A DNA stretch of 64,000 nucleotides from an uncultured Flavobacteriaceae bacterium (GTDB lineage Bacteria > Bacteroidota > Bacteroidia > Flavobacteriales > Flavobacteriaceae). Every line of letters begins with the position of its first letter. Position 1 is the first letter of the stretch. The translations under genes were made by a program, and so were the position numbers. Of the stretch, positions 1 through 8,557 are shown piece after piece. The stretch spans positions 102,590 through 166,589 of the forward strand of contig CANLRK010000005.1 in NCBI GenBank assembly GCA_947493535.1, written 5' to 3'. Below the pieces are notes generated by a model. That model worked only from the letters and a program-made list of their open reading frames with translations. It did not search any database and was not told the DNA's origin.

Positions 1-1553
1 TTTTCAAACAGTTGTCGAACTACCTCTAAAGAATCTATTGTTTCTTGAGCTGTTTGCGTTGGAAAACCATACATTAAATATGCATGTACCATTATACCAT
101 GTTTTGCAAACGAATTGGTTACGCGAGCTACTTGCCCTATATCAACTCCTTTTTTCATTAACTTTAGTAATCTATCTGAAGCTACCTCTAAGCCACCTGT
201 TACAGCTATGCAACCAGATTTTGCCAGTAATTCACATAATTCATCTGTAAATGTTTTTTCAAATCTTATGTTTGTCCACCATGTTATATACACCCTTTTT
301 TCGATTAACTTTTCTGCTAAAGCACGAAGCATTTTTGGAGGAGCTGCTTCATCTACAAAGTGAAATCCTGTAATTCCTGTTTCTTTAATTATCTTCTCAA
401 TTTTAGCTACCAAATCATCTGCAGTTGTATTTTGATAGTTTCCTATATAATCCAAACTTACATCGCAAAAAGAACATTGCTTCCAATAACAACCATGTGA
501 TACGGTTAACTTATTCCATTTCCCATCACTCCATAAACGATGCATTGGATTCATTACATCTAAAAAAGAAATGTATTTGCTATGTGGTAAGCCTTCATAA
601 CTTGGTGCGGGTAAATTTTTATGATGGTATATACTATTTGGCTTTTTGCTTACATATACCACTTTATTGTTATTTACTATATATGTACGTTCTAGATCTC
701 CTGCTACTGTTTTACCTGAAAGATATTCAATAATTCGCAGTAGTGGTCCTTCCCCATCATCCAAACTTATAAAATCAACATAATCAAATATTCTAGCGTC
801 TTCTAAACTCCGTAATTCTGTATTACAATAACCTCCACCAAAGGCTACTTTTATCTTAGGGTGGTAATTTTTAATATACTGAGCGCACCTTAAGGCTGCA
901 AATAAATTCCCTGGAAAAGGAATTGTAAAACATACTAATGTTGGTTTTTCTGTAACTAGTTTATTTTCTAATAACTCCAGTAACTCTTCCTCAATTATAG
1001 TAGGCTCATACTGTAAAAACTCTTCCAGTTGATTAAAACTACTTGCAGAAGTTGATATCTGTTCAGCATAACGCGTAAATGAAAAAAACTCATCTACATT
1101 TGCTTGAATAAAATCACCTAACTCTTCAATAAATAGTGTTGCTATGTGTTTGGCCTTGTCCAATATTCCTAAATTCCCAAAAGCCCAACTCAAATCTTCT
1201 TCTAAATTAAGAGATCGATGCGCTTGAGGTAAAAACCCGTTGGACAGTAATTGGTATGCTTGGGTAACTTCATGATACTGTAAATAATTTATAACTACTT
1301 CAACCTTTTCTATATACTCATTGCGTTGTTGCCACACTAAAGGAAATTCATAATTACCCTGCACATCGGCTTCTTCAAACACTTTCTGTATAAACTTTGA
1401 AGTAAATACTTTTGCAAACAATTCTATACTCAAGTCTGCTTGATTTACTTCAACTCCTTGTTCCTGAAGAAACCCTTTTAAATATGCTGTTGCTGGATAT
1501 GGTGTGTTTAATTGAGTAAAAGGAGGAGTAACTAAAAGTGTTTTGACTAACAT
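1..1553 (-). CDS. B12-binding-type radical SAM protein (3' end outside window)
   Basis: Reading from the ATG at 1553 leftward gives one open frame to the window edge with no stop, so the C-terminus is missing. The N-terminus (LLVTPPFTQLNTPYPATAYL) resembles the start of B12-binding domains of radical SAM proteins. The centre has a GGGYCNTEL segment, and the radical SAM cluster motif is visible as GCYWKQCSFCD (CX4CX2C spacing, a known variant in this group). After it come typical TIM-barrel strands (GFHFVDEAAPP, TGGLEVASDRLL). Proteins of this type reductively cleave SAM with a 4Fe-4S cluster; the substrate cannot be told. A possible promoter element TATCTTTA lies about 20 nt upstream. The family is confident, the function unknown. 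Confidence 0.85.
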   Translation of the reverse strand, partial: MLVKTLLVTPPFTQLNTPYPATAYLKGFLQEQGVEVNQADLSIELFAKVFTSKFIQKVFEEADVQGNYEFPLVWQQRNEYIEKVEVVINYLQYHEVTQAYQLLSNGFLPQAHRSLNLEEDLSWAFGNLGILDKAKHIATLFIEELGDFIQANVDEFFSFTRYAEQISTSASSFNQLEEFLQYEPTIIEEELLELLENKLVTEKPTLVCFTIPFPGNLFAALRCAQYIKNYHPKIKVAFGGGYCNTELRSLEDARIFDYVDFISLDDGEGPLLRIIEYLSGKTVAGDLERTYIVNNNKVVYVSKKPNSIYHHKNLPAPSYEGLPHSKYISFLDVMNPMHRLWSDGKWNKLTVSHGCYWKQCSFCDVSLDYIGNYQNTTADDLVAKIEKIIKETGITGFHFVDEAAPPKMLRALAEKLIEKRVYITWWTNIRFEKTFTDELCELLAKSGCIAVTGGLEVASDRLLKLMKKGVDIGQVARVTNSFAKHGIMVHAYLMYGFPTQTAQETIDSLEVVRQLFE

Positions 1554-1604
1554 TTACTATTTATTTAACGGTAAAGATACAATTAATCTTTTCATGAAAA
1601 CATA

Positions 1605-1634
1605 AAAAAAGCCCACTAAACAGTGAGCTTTTAT
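1605..1634. terminator. Bidirectional hairpin terminator
   Basis: An AAAAAGC(C)CACT / AGTGAGCTTTTT stem with an AAAC loop, flanked by an A-run and a T-run. It lies directly downstream of obgE (minus strand) and upstream of the radical SAM gene start, so its main job is probably to end the obgE transcript. Confidence 0.7.
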
Positions 1635-1650
1635 AAGTTATTATTTTGTG

Positions 1651-2664
1651 TTAAAAATCAGCATTTGGCGGATTTAACATTTGCCAAAGTTTATCTTTTA
1701 GTTGTGCAATTCCTTGCTGGGCAACCGAGGAAATAAACATGTAAGGCACTCCTAAATGTTCATCTAACTCGAATTTCATTTCTTCTTTTAATTCGTCATC
1801 TAGCATATCACTTTTTGAAATAGCTACAAACCTATCTTTATCCAACATCTCTGGATTATATTTTTCTAACTCATTTAACAAAATATGATATTGCTCAACT
1901 ATATCATTTGCATCAGCAGGAATTAGAAACAATAATGTTGAGTTACGCTCAATATGACGTAAAAAATAATGTCCTAATCCTTTTCCTTCAGATGCACCTT
2001 CAATAATCCCAGGTATATCTGCCATAACAAATGATTGAAAATCACGATATTTTACAATTCCCAAATTAGGTTTTAACGTAGTAAACTCATAATTGGCAAT
2101 TTTAGGTTTAGCTGAAGTTATTACAGATAGCAAGGTTGATTTTCCTGCGTTAGGAAAGCCTACTAAACCAACATCTGCCAACAACTTCATTTCTAAAGTT
2201 ACATTTTTCTCCTCACCTTCTAAACCAGGTTGAGCATAACGAGGTGTTTGATTGGTTGGGCTTTTAAAGTGCCAGTTTCCTCTACCTCCTTTACCTCCTT
2301 GGCATAAAATTACTTCTTGATTATTTTCTGTAATTTCGAACAACACCTCCTCGGTATCAGAATCTTTTACTACTGTTCCTAAAGGCACTTCTAAATAAAT
2401 ATCATCCCCATCAGCTCCAGTACTTCTTCCTTTACTACCATTTTCTCCTTGCATTGCTCGGTGATGGCGCTTAAACTTAAAATGTAATAGAGTCCAATAA
2501 TTTTCATTACCACGAACAATTATATGTCCTCCACGGCCACCATCTCCACCATCAGGACCTCCTTTTTCAATATACTTTTCTCTATGCAAGTGAGTTGAAC
2601 CTTTCCCCCCTTTACCAGAGCTAACGTGCAACTTTACATAATCTACAAAATTTCCTTCCGTCAT
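1651..2664 (-). CDS. obgE: GTPase ObgE/CgtA
   Basis: 337 aa, the usual length of Bacteroidota Obg without the long C-terminal domain. The N-terminal glycine-rich Obg fold is visible ([43 protein letters not shown]). It is followed by the G domain with G1 [10 protein letters not shown]3 [10 protein letters not shown] and a G4-like SKSD. Obg is a ribosome-associated GTPase acting in 50S assembly and stress control. It ends just before a hairpin terminator. Upstream, 42 nt separate it from the stop of the HPRT-adenylate kinase gene, so it may be co-transcribed with it. Confidence 0.95.
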   Translation of the reverse strand: MTEGNFVDYVKLHVSSGKGGKGSTHLHREKYIEKGGPDGGDGGRGGHIIVRGNENYWTLLHFKFKRHHRAMQGENGSKGRSTGADGDDIYLEVPLGTVVKDSDTEEVLFEITENNQEVILCQGGKGGRGNWHFKSPTNQTPRYAQPGLEGEEKNVTLEMKLLADVGLVGFPNAGKSTLLSVITSAKPKIANYEFTTLKPNLGIVKYRDFQSFVMADIPGIIEGASEGKGLGHYFLRHIERNSTLLFLIPADANDIVEQYHILLNELEKYNPEMLDKDRFVAISKSDMLDDELKEEMKFELDEHLGVPYMFISSVAQQGIAQLKDKLWQMLNPPNADF

Positions 2665-2706
2665 AGTTTATCTCTTTTGAAAAAAGAGTGTTTTAAAGTT
2701 TGTTTT

Positions 2707-3819
2707 TTATTGCAATGCGTCAATCACAGTACTTAAACGCGTGGTAATATCTTCAATTGTTCCAATTCCGTTAACCGAATGAAACTTATTTTGTTGTGTA
2801 TAAAAATTAATTAATGGAGCTGTTTTTTGATTGTACTCTTCAAAACGGATTCTTATTTTTGCTTCATCCTGATCGTCTGCTCTACCCGATGTTTTTCCTC
2901 GTTCTAACAAACGCTCTATTAAAACTTCATCATTAGCTTCTAAAGCTATGGTTGCAGAAATATCCATTTCTTTTTCTTCTAAAAAAGCATCTAACGCTTC
3001 TGCCTGAGCTGTAGTACGTGGAAATCCATCAAATATAAATCCATTAGCATCACGGTTGTTTTCTACTTCCGCCTGTAACATATTTATAGTTACCTCATCA
3101 GGAACCAGTTGCCCTTTTTCAATATATGATTTTGCTAACTTTCCTAACTCTGTGTTGTTTTTCATGTTGTAGCGAAAAACATCTCCTGTAGAAATGTGCA
3201 CCAAATTATATTTTGTTTTTAAAAATTCTGCTTGTGTTCCCTTTCCAGCCCCTGGCTTTCCGAATAAAACAATGTTAGTCATGCGTTGTGTGTTTTTTAT
3301 TTGATATACTTCAGGTAAATTTCTTCCCAACCCATCATAATCTAAACCATAGCCTACAATAAATTTATCAGGAATTTCTATACCTACATAATGTATTTTT
3401 AAATCTTTTCTATACGCTTCAGGCTTATAAAACAATGTGGCTATTTTTAATTGCTTTACTCCTTTTTCACTGAAAATATCATAGATTTCAGCTAAGGTTG
3501 TTCCTGTATCAATAATATCTTCAATAATTACTACTGTACGGCCAGAAACATCTTGATTTAAACCAATTAAACGCTGTACATCTTCTGTAGAACTTACGCC
3601 TGCATACGATGCTAATTTCACAAATGTTACTTCACAAGGTTGTTGGTATTTTTTTACAAAATCACTAACCACCATAAAAGACCCATTAAGTATACCAATA
3701 AAAATTGGTGTTTCATCTTTTAAATCATCCGCTACTTTTTGAGCTAAATCTGTTACAGCTGCGTCTATTTCTGCTGCGGAAAGAAATGGTTTAAAATACT
3801 TATCGTGGAGTCTAATCAC
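2707..3819 (-). CDS. Hypoxanthine phosphoribosyltransferase-adenylate kinase fusion
   Basis: A single 370-aa frame carries two complete enzymes. Residues 1 to about 175 are an HPRT, with the PRPP-binding loop VVIIEDIIDTGTT and the C-terminal strand DKFIVGYGLDYDG. Residues 180-370 are a full-length short-type adenylate kinase, with P-loop GKPGAGKGTQ, DGFPRT and LLERGKTSGRADD without a zinc/long LID insertion. HPRT makes IMP/GMP from bases and Adk equilibrates ATP, ADP and AMP, so both serve purine salvage. The start is GTG (3819), since the next Met is residue 49, well inside the fold. A TATCTTTG promoter element at 3845-3852 lies 25 nt upstream. The linker is only a few residues and the Adk part begins with its own Met (ATG at 3282). 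Confidence 0.93.
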   Translation of the reverse strand: MIRLHDKYFKPFLSAAEIDAAVTDLAQKVADDLKDETPIFIGILNGSFMVVSDFVKKYQQPCEVTFVKLASYAGVSSTEDVQRLIGLNQDVSGRTVVIIEDIIDTGTTLAEIYDIFSEKGVKQLKIATLFYKPEAYRKDLKIHYVGIEIPDKFIVGYGLDYDGLGRNLPEVYQIKNTQRMTNIVLFGKPGAGKGTQAEFLKTKYNLVHISTGDVFRYNMKNNTELGKLAKSYIEKGQLVPDEVTINMLQAEVENNRDANGFIFDGFPRTTAQAEALDAFLEEKEMDISATIALEANDEVLIERLLERGKTSGRADDQDEAKIRIRFEEYNQKTAPLINFYTQQNKFHSVNGIGTIEDITTRLSTVIDALQ

Positions 3820-3844
3820 CTTATTGCGTTTTTTAATAAAAAAG

Positions 3845-3852
3845 CAAAGATA
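3845..3852 (-). promoter_or_regulatory. Promoter -7 element for the HPRT-adk gene
   Basis: TATCTTTG on the minus strand is an exact match to the Bacteroidota -7 consensus TAnnTTTG, 25 nt before the GTG start. No clear -33 TTG was seen at ideal spacing. Confidence 0.5.
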
Positions 3853-3916
3853 ACTATTTGATTACTATTTGTAAGGTTTTGCTTCACGATTTTAAAGCTC
3901 TTTAAATTTTTAAATG

Positions 3917-3924
3917 TATTTTTG
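3917..3924 (+). promoter_or_regulatory. Promoter -7 element for purK
   Basis: TATTTTTG matches TAnnTTTG exactly and lies 26 nt before the purK ATG. It is divergent from the HPRT-adk promoter about 65 bp away, so one short intergenic region serves both purine genes. No good -33 TTG was found. Confidence 0.5.
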
Positions 3925-3950
3925 CGGCAACAACACAAACTAAACAACAC

Positions 3951-5108
3951 ATGACAACTTATTTTTCTTCAAATTTTAAATTAGGAATTTTAGGTGGTGG
4001 GCAATTAGGACGAATGCTTTTACGAGAAACTAATAAGTTTGACATACAAACTTATGTTTTAGACCCTTCTAATGATGCTCCTTGTAAACCATATACAAAT
4101 CATTTTACACAAGGTGACCTACTAGATTTTGACACCGTTTATAACTTTGGAAAACAAGTAGATGTACTCACTATAGAAATTGAAAGTGTTAACATTAATG
4201 CTTTACAAAAACTAGAAAACGAAGGTGTAAGCGTATATCCTTCCAGTAAAACTTTAAGTGTTATTCAAAATAAAGCTACTCAAAAATTATTTTATACCGA
4301 CAATAATATACCAACAGCTCCTTTTTCTCGATTTGCTTTTACCTCAGAAATTGAAGATGCTATTGATAATGGCGGTATTAGTTTACCATTTGTATGGAAG
4401 GCTGCGCAATTTGGCTATGATGGAAATGGAGTAAAAATAATTCGTTCAGTTGAAGATTTAATTGACTTACCAAATACCGAGTGCATTGTTGAAGAGATGG
4501 TGCCTTTTAAAAACGAACTCGCCGTTATTGTTGCCCGAAATCCTTCAGGTGAAATAAAAAATTACCCTGTTGTTGAAATGGAGTTTCATCCAGAAGCTAA
4601 TCAAGTAGAGTATGTAATTTGTCCTGCTCGTATTTCAGAAAAAGTAGCACAAAAGGCTATTGAGGTTGCTTTAAAAGTTTCTGAGAAAATTAATCATGTT
4701 GGTCTTTTAGCTATTGAATTATTTCAAACTCATGATGATGAAATATTAGTGAATGAAGTGGCTCCTCGTCCGCATAACTCAGGCCACCAAACTATTGAAG
4801 CATCCTATACCTCTCAATTTGAACAGCACTTACGCGCTGTTTTAAATTTATCCTTGGGAAGTACGGATAATAAAACCTCTGGAATTATGGTAAACTTAGT
4901 TGGAGCGGAAGGACACACAGGAAATGTTGTCTACCAAAATATTGATACTATTTTGGCTATGAGCGGAGTAACACCCCATATTTACGGGAAAAAAGAAACT
5001 CGTCCTTTCAGAAAAATGGGTCATGTAACCATTGTACACAAAGATATTGATACAGCTAGAGAAATAGCTCAAAAAGTAAAAGAAACAATAAAAGTTATTA
5101 GCAACTAA
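3951..5108 (+). CDS. purK: 5-(carboxyamino)imidazole ribonucleotide synthase
   Basis: 385 aa, ATP-grasp enzyme that carboxylates AIR to N5-CAIR with ATP and bicarbonate in de novo purine synthesis. The N-terminus has the nucleotide-fold glycine motif GILGGGQLGRML. The ATP-grasp region includes PFVWKAAQFGYDGNGV and VEEMVPFKNELAVI, and the metal-binding end has LLAIELFQTHDDEILVNEVA followed by PRPHNSGH. Length is normal. It is followed after 11 nt by purE, the next enzyme, so the two form an operon, divergent from the purine salvage fusion gene. Confidence 0.96.
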   Translation: MTTYFSSNFKLGILGGGQLGRMLLRETNKFDIQTYVLDPSNDAPCKPYTNHFTQGDLLDFDTVYNFGKQVDVLTIEIESVNINALQKLENEGVSVYPSSKTLSVIQNKATQKLFYTDNNIPTAPFSRFAFTSEIEDAIDNGGISLPFVWKAAQFGYDGNGVKIIRSVEDLIDLPNTECIVEEMVPFKNELAVIVARNPSGEIKNYPVVEMEFHPEANQVEYVICPARISEKVAQKAIEVALKVSEKINHVGLLAIELFQTHDDEILVNEVAPRPHNSGHQTIEASYTSQFEQHLRAVLNLSLGSTDNKTSGIMVNLVGAEGHTGNVVYQNIDTILAMSGVTPHIYGKKETRPFRKMGHVTIVHKDIDTAREIAQKVKETIKVISN

Positions 5109-5119
5109 ACACACACAAC

Positions 5120-5611
5120 ATGCCACAAGTAGGAATAATTATGGGAAGCACAAGTGATCTTCCTATCATGCAACAAGCTATAGATATTTTAACCAGTTTT
5201 GATATAGAGGTAGAAGTAGACATTGTTTCGGCTCATCGAACACCAGAAAAACTATTTGACTATAGTAAAAATGCACACACAAGAGGCATTAAGGTTATTA
5301 TTGCTGGAGCTGGTGGAGCTGCTCATTTACCAGGTATGGTGGCTTCGTTATCACCGTTACCTGTAATTGGCGTACCAGTAAAATCACGAAACTCTATTGA
5401 CGGATGGGATTCTGTATTGTCAATTTTACAAATGCCAGGAGGAGTTCCTGTAGCAACTGTGGCCCTAGACGGCGCTCAAAATGCTGGAATTTTAGCCGCG
5501 CAAATTATTGGTGCTTCAGATAAATGTGTACTTGACAAAATACTAGTTTATAAAGAAGGACTAAAGCAAAAAGTTATTACAGGAGCTCAAGAAGTAAAAA
5601 ACAACTACTAA
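5120..5611 (+). CDS. purE: N5-CAIR mutase
   Basis: 163 aa, class I PurE, which converts N5-CAIR to CAIR directly after PurK. Recognised by GIIMGSTSDLPIM near the N-terminus, VSAHRTPEKL (catalytic His region) and AGAGGAAHLPGMVAS, with the GVPVK strand. Full length for the family. The start ATG follows the purK stop by 11 nt, with an ACACACAAC leader and no clear Shine-Dalgarno, as is usual in this phylum. Confidence 0.97.
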   Translation: MPQVGIIMGSTSDLPIMQQAIDILTSFDIEVEVDIVSAHRTPEKLFDYSKNAHTRGIKVIIAGAGGAAHLPGMVASLSPLPVIGVPVKSRNSIDGWDSVLSILQMPGGVPVATVALDGAQNAGILAAQIIGASDKCVLDKILVYKEGLKQKVITGAQEVKNNY

Positions 5612-5648
5612 CTTAGCTAAAAATTACTAATCTGATATAAAAACACCC

Positions 5649-7670
5649 ATGAACGCATTATTAAGTCCTTTTAATTTAGCTCCTTTTTCAAGCATTAAAA
5701 ACGAGCATTTTTTACCTGCTTTCACAAACGCTATTGCGCTTGCTAAAAAAGAAATTGAAACTATAACGACTAATAATGACGCACCTACCTTTGAAAACAC
5801 TATTGAAGCGCTCGACTATTCAGGAGAGCAATTAGATCGTGTTTCAAGCGTATTTTTTAATTTAAATGCTGCAGAAACTAATGATGAAATCCAGAAAATA
5901 GCTCAAGAAGTTTCTCCTTTATTATCAGAATTTAGTAACGATATTGCTCTAAATAAAGTACTGTTTGATAAAATAAGTACTGTATATCATAATCGGAAAA
6001 ACTTAATGCTTAATGCTGAGCAACAAACACTTTTAGAAAAAAAGTATAAAAGTTTTTCCCGAAATGGAGCAAATCTTCCTGAAGATAAAAAAGAGCAGCT
6101 TCGCGCAATTGACAAAGAACTCGCCAGCCTAAAACTTACTTTTGGTGAGAATGTACTAGCAGAAACGAATGCTTTTGAATTACACCTAACTAAAAAAGAA
6201 GACGTTACTGGTATTCCTGAAGGCACATTAGAAGCAGCTGCTCAATTGGCAGCTCAAAAGGGTAAAGAAGGTTGGATTTTCACGTTAGACTACCCTAGTT
6301 ACATCCCTTTTATGAAATACGCAGATTCTCGAGAACTGCGCAAAAAAATGGCTATTGCTTTTGGAGCCAAAGGTTTTCAAGACAATAAATTTAATAACGA
6401 AAAAATTGTATTAAAAATAGTTCAACTTCGTCATGAACGCGCAAAATTACTAGGATATAGTACACATGCACATTTTATTTTAGAAGAACGCATGTCTGGC
6501 TCTCCTGAAAAAGTAACTACTTTTTTAAATGATTTGTTAGAAAAAGCTAAACCTGTAGCCTTAAAAGAATTTAAAGAATTAGAGGAGTTTGCACAAGAAT
6601 TAGATAGTATTGAGTACTTAGAAAAATGGGATAGCGCCTACTATTCAGAAAAACTAAAAAACAAACTGTTTAACCTTGACGACGAGAAACTGAAACCCTA
6701 TTTCAAACTAGAAAATGTTATTACTGGTGTATTTACAGTTGCTAAAAAATTATACGGGTTAAGTTTCCAACAAGTTAGTAATATTGATACTTACCACCCA
6801 GATGTAAAAACCTATGAGGTTTCCGATGAAAACAACAAATTAATCGCAGTTTTTTACGCCGACTTTCACCCTAGAAAAGGTAAACGCAACGGTGCATGGA
6901 TGACTTCTTTCAAGGGGCAAAAAATAAAAGCAGGTGTTAATGACAGACCGCATATTTCTAATGTATGTAACTTTACCAAACCTACAGAAACCAAACCATC
7001 ATTATTAACATTTAATGAAGTTACCACTTTGTTTCATGAGTTTGGACATGGTCTGCACGGTATGCTTGCTAACACAACCTACCCGAGTCTTTCAGGGACC
7101 TCGGTATATTGGGATTTTGTTGAATTACCAAGTCAGATTTTAGAAAATTGGTGTTTTGAAAAAGAATGTTTGGATTTATTTGCAAAACATTACGAAACTG
7201 GAGAATCTATTCCTATGGAATTTATTGAGAAGATTAAGGCTTCGGCTAATTTTCAAGAAGGAATGGCTACCCTACGTCAGTTAAGTTTTGGTTTGCTAGA
7301 CATGGCTTGGCACGGTAGTCAGTCACCTGAAACCATTAAAAATGTTAAAGAATTTGAACAAGCTGCTTTTGCTAACACAAAACTCTACCCTGATGTGGCG
7401 CAAAACTGTATGAGCACTGCTTTTTCACATATTTTTCAAGGCGGATACTCTTCAGGATATTACAGTTACAAATGGGCAGAAGTATTGGATGCTGATGCCT
7501 TTGAAATGTTTAAAGAACATGGTATTTTTAACCGAGAGATTGGACAATCATTTGCCGATCATATTTTAAGCAAAGGTGGTACGGAACACCCTATGACCTT
7601 ATATAAACGTTTTAGAGGTGCCGAACCAAAACCAGAAGCTTTATTAAAAAGAGCTGGGTTAATTAGCTAA
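5649..7670 (+). CDS. M3 family metallopeptidase (oligopeptidase/peptidyl-dipeptidase type)
   Basis: 673 aa, the full length of M3A peptidases (PrlC/Dcp group). The zinc motif HEFGHGLHG sits at about residue 463, with a downstream glutamate-bearing helix (FVELPSQILENW) and the C-terminal SGYYSYKWAEVLDADAF segment characteristic of the family. It degrades short peptides in the cytoplasm or periplasm; no signal peptide is visible, so cytoplasm is likelier. It starts 37 nt after purE and may be read through from that operon. Whether it acts as an endopeptidase or a dipeptidase cannot be told from sequence. Confidence 0.9.
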   Translation: MNALLSPFNLAPFSSIKNEHFLPAFTNAIALAKKEIETITTNNDAPTFENTIEALDYSGEQLDRVSSVFFNLNAAETNDEIQKIAQEVSPLLSEFSNDIALNKVLFDKISTVYHNRKNLMLNAEQQTLLEKKYKSFSRNGANLPEDKKEQLRAIDKELASLKLTFGENVLAETNAFELHLTKKEDVTGIPEGTLEAAAQLAAQKGKEGWIFTLDYPSYIPFMKYADSRELRKKMAIAFGAKGFQDNKFNNEKIVLKIVQLRHERAKLLGYSTHAHFILEERMSGSPEKVTTFLNDLLEKAKPVALKEFKELEEFAQELDSIEYLEKWDSAYYSEKLKNKLFNLDDEKLKPYFKLENVITGVFTVAKKLYGLSFQQVSNIDTYHPDVKTYEVSDENNKLIAVFYADFHPRKGKRNGAWMTSFKGQKIKAGVNDRPHISNVCNFTKPTETKPSLLTFNEVTTLFHEFGHGLHGMLANTTYPSLSGTSVYWDFVELPSQILENWCFEKECLDLFAKHYETGESIPMEFIEKIKASANFQEGMATLRQLSFGLLDMAWHGSQSPETIKNVKEFEQAAFANTKLYPDVAQNCMSTAFSHIFQGGYSSGYYSYKWAEVLDADAFEMFKEHGIFNREIGQSFADHILSKGGTEHPMTLYKRFRGAEPKPEALLKRAGLIS

Positions 7671-7681
7671 ATATATTTCAT

Positions 7682-7689
7682 TACATTTG
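7682..7689 (+). promoter_or_regulatory. Promoter -7 element before the ECF sigma gene
   Basis: TACATTTG is an exact TAnnTTTG match, 19 nt upstream of the sigma factor ATG at 7709. No -33 TTG at good spacing. Confidence 0.4.
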
Positions 7690-7708
7690 AGTGTATTAAT
7701 TCTAACCA

Positions 7709-8263
7709 ATGCCTAAACATCAATTAAACCCAAAAAAATGGATTGACAGCTATGCTGATTATCTTTTTAATTACACTATTACTCGTGTAAACGATAAAGA
7801 TATTGCAGAAGATTTGGTACAAGAAACTTTTTTCTCAGGGTTAAAATCTGCTCAAAACTTTAAAGGGGAAGCTTCTGAAAGAACTTGGCTAATTTCTATC
7901 TTAAAAAGAAAAATAATTGATCATTATCGAAAAATAAACTCTACTAAAGGAAAGGCTGAAGTACGCGTAAATTTTTCTGAAAGTGATACAGAAGGTGATT
8001 GGCTAGAAGAACGCGTAGCCGATCCGTTTGACAAAAATGCCGAAAATGAAATTGAAAACACAGAACTTGGTTTAGCTATACATAATTGTTTAGAGAAACT
8101 ACCTCAAAAACAAGCTGATATTTTCAAAAAGAAAACCATACAAAACTTTGATACTGAAGCAATTTGTAATGAATACAACATTACTCCGTCTAACCTTTGG
8201 GTTATCATTCACAGGGCTAGAACAACCTTAGCTAACTGTTTAGATGAAACATGGTTTAAATAA
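7709..8263 (+). CDS. ECF-type sigma-70 family RNA polymerase sigma factor
   Basis: 184 aa. Region 2 is seen at residues 10-75 (DIAEDLVQETFFSGLKSAQ, then ERTWLISILKRKIIDHYRK) and region 4 at 130-180 (LPQKQADIFKKK, then the recognition helix NITPSNLWVIIHRARTTL). There is no region 1.1 or 3, so it is an ECF-like factor, resembling the flavobacterial group annotated as TIGR02943. It directs RNA polymerase to an unknown regulon. The next gene, 33 nt downstream to its likely ATG, encodes a small Cys/His protein that may be its cognate regulator. Confidence 0.92.
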   Translation: MPKHQLNPKKWIDSYADYLFNYTITRVNDKDIAEDLVQETFFSGLKSAQNFKGEASERTWLISILKRKIIDHYRKINSTKGKAEVRVNFSESDTEGDWLEERVADPFDKNAENEIENTELGLAIHNCLEKLPQKQADIFKKKTIQNFDTEAICNEYNITPSNLWVIIHRARTTLANCLDETWFK

Positions 8264-8296
8264 TTTAATGATAAAACCAGTTTAGTGAAAAAGAAT

Positions 8297-8557
8297 ATGA
8301 CAACAAAAAAAAGTAAACTATTTATTAGTTGCGAAGAGGCCAAATACATTTGCGATAAATCGCAATATCATGAGTCTACTTTTTGGGAAAAACTTCAGCT
8401 AAATATAAGATATGCGTATTGTCATATTACACGTGCTTATGTTAAGCAAAACCAAAAACTATCTGAACTTGTACAAAGTGATTCAGTAACATGTATGGAC
8501 CCCAAAAAAAAGGCTGAAATAAAAATGAAATTTATTAACGAGCTACAAGATAAGTAA
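8297..8557 (+). CDS. Small Cys/His protein, probable partner of the ECF sigma factor
   Basis: 86 aa from the ATG at 8297 (a GTG at 8285 would add four residues: M-K-K-N). No transmembrane segment or signal peptide. Conserved-looking positions are CEEAKYICDKSQYHE near the N-terminus and YCHITRAYVKQN in the middle, a spacing reminiscent of anti-sigma zinc (HC2) domains but without the exact HxxxCxxC motif. The placement directly after an ECF sigma gene suggests an anti-sigma or co-regulator; this is inference. The 3' end overlaps the convergent membrane-protein gene by 15 bp. Confidence 0.7.
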   Translation: MTTKKSKLFISCEEAKYICDKSQYHESTFWEKLQLNIRYAYCHITRAYVKQNQKLSELVQSDSVTCMDPKKKAEIKMKFINELQDK

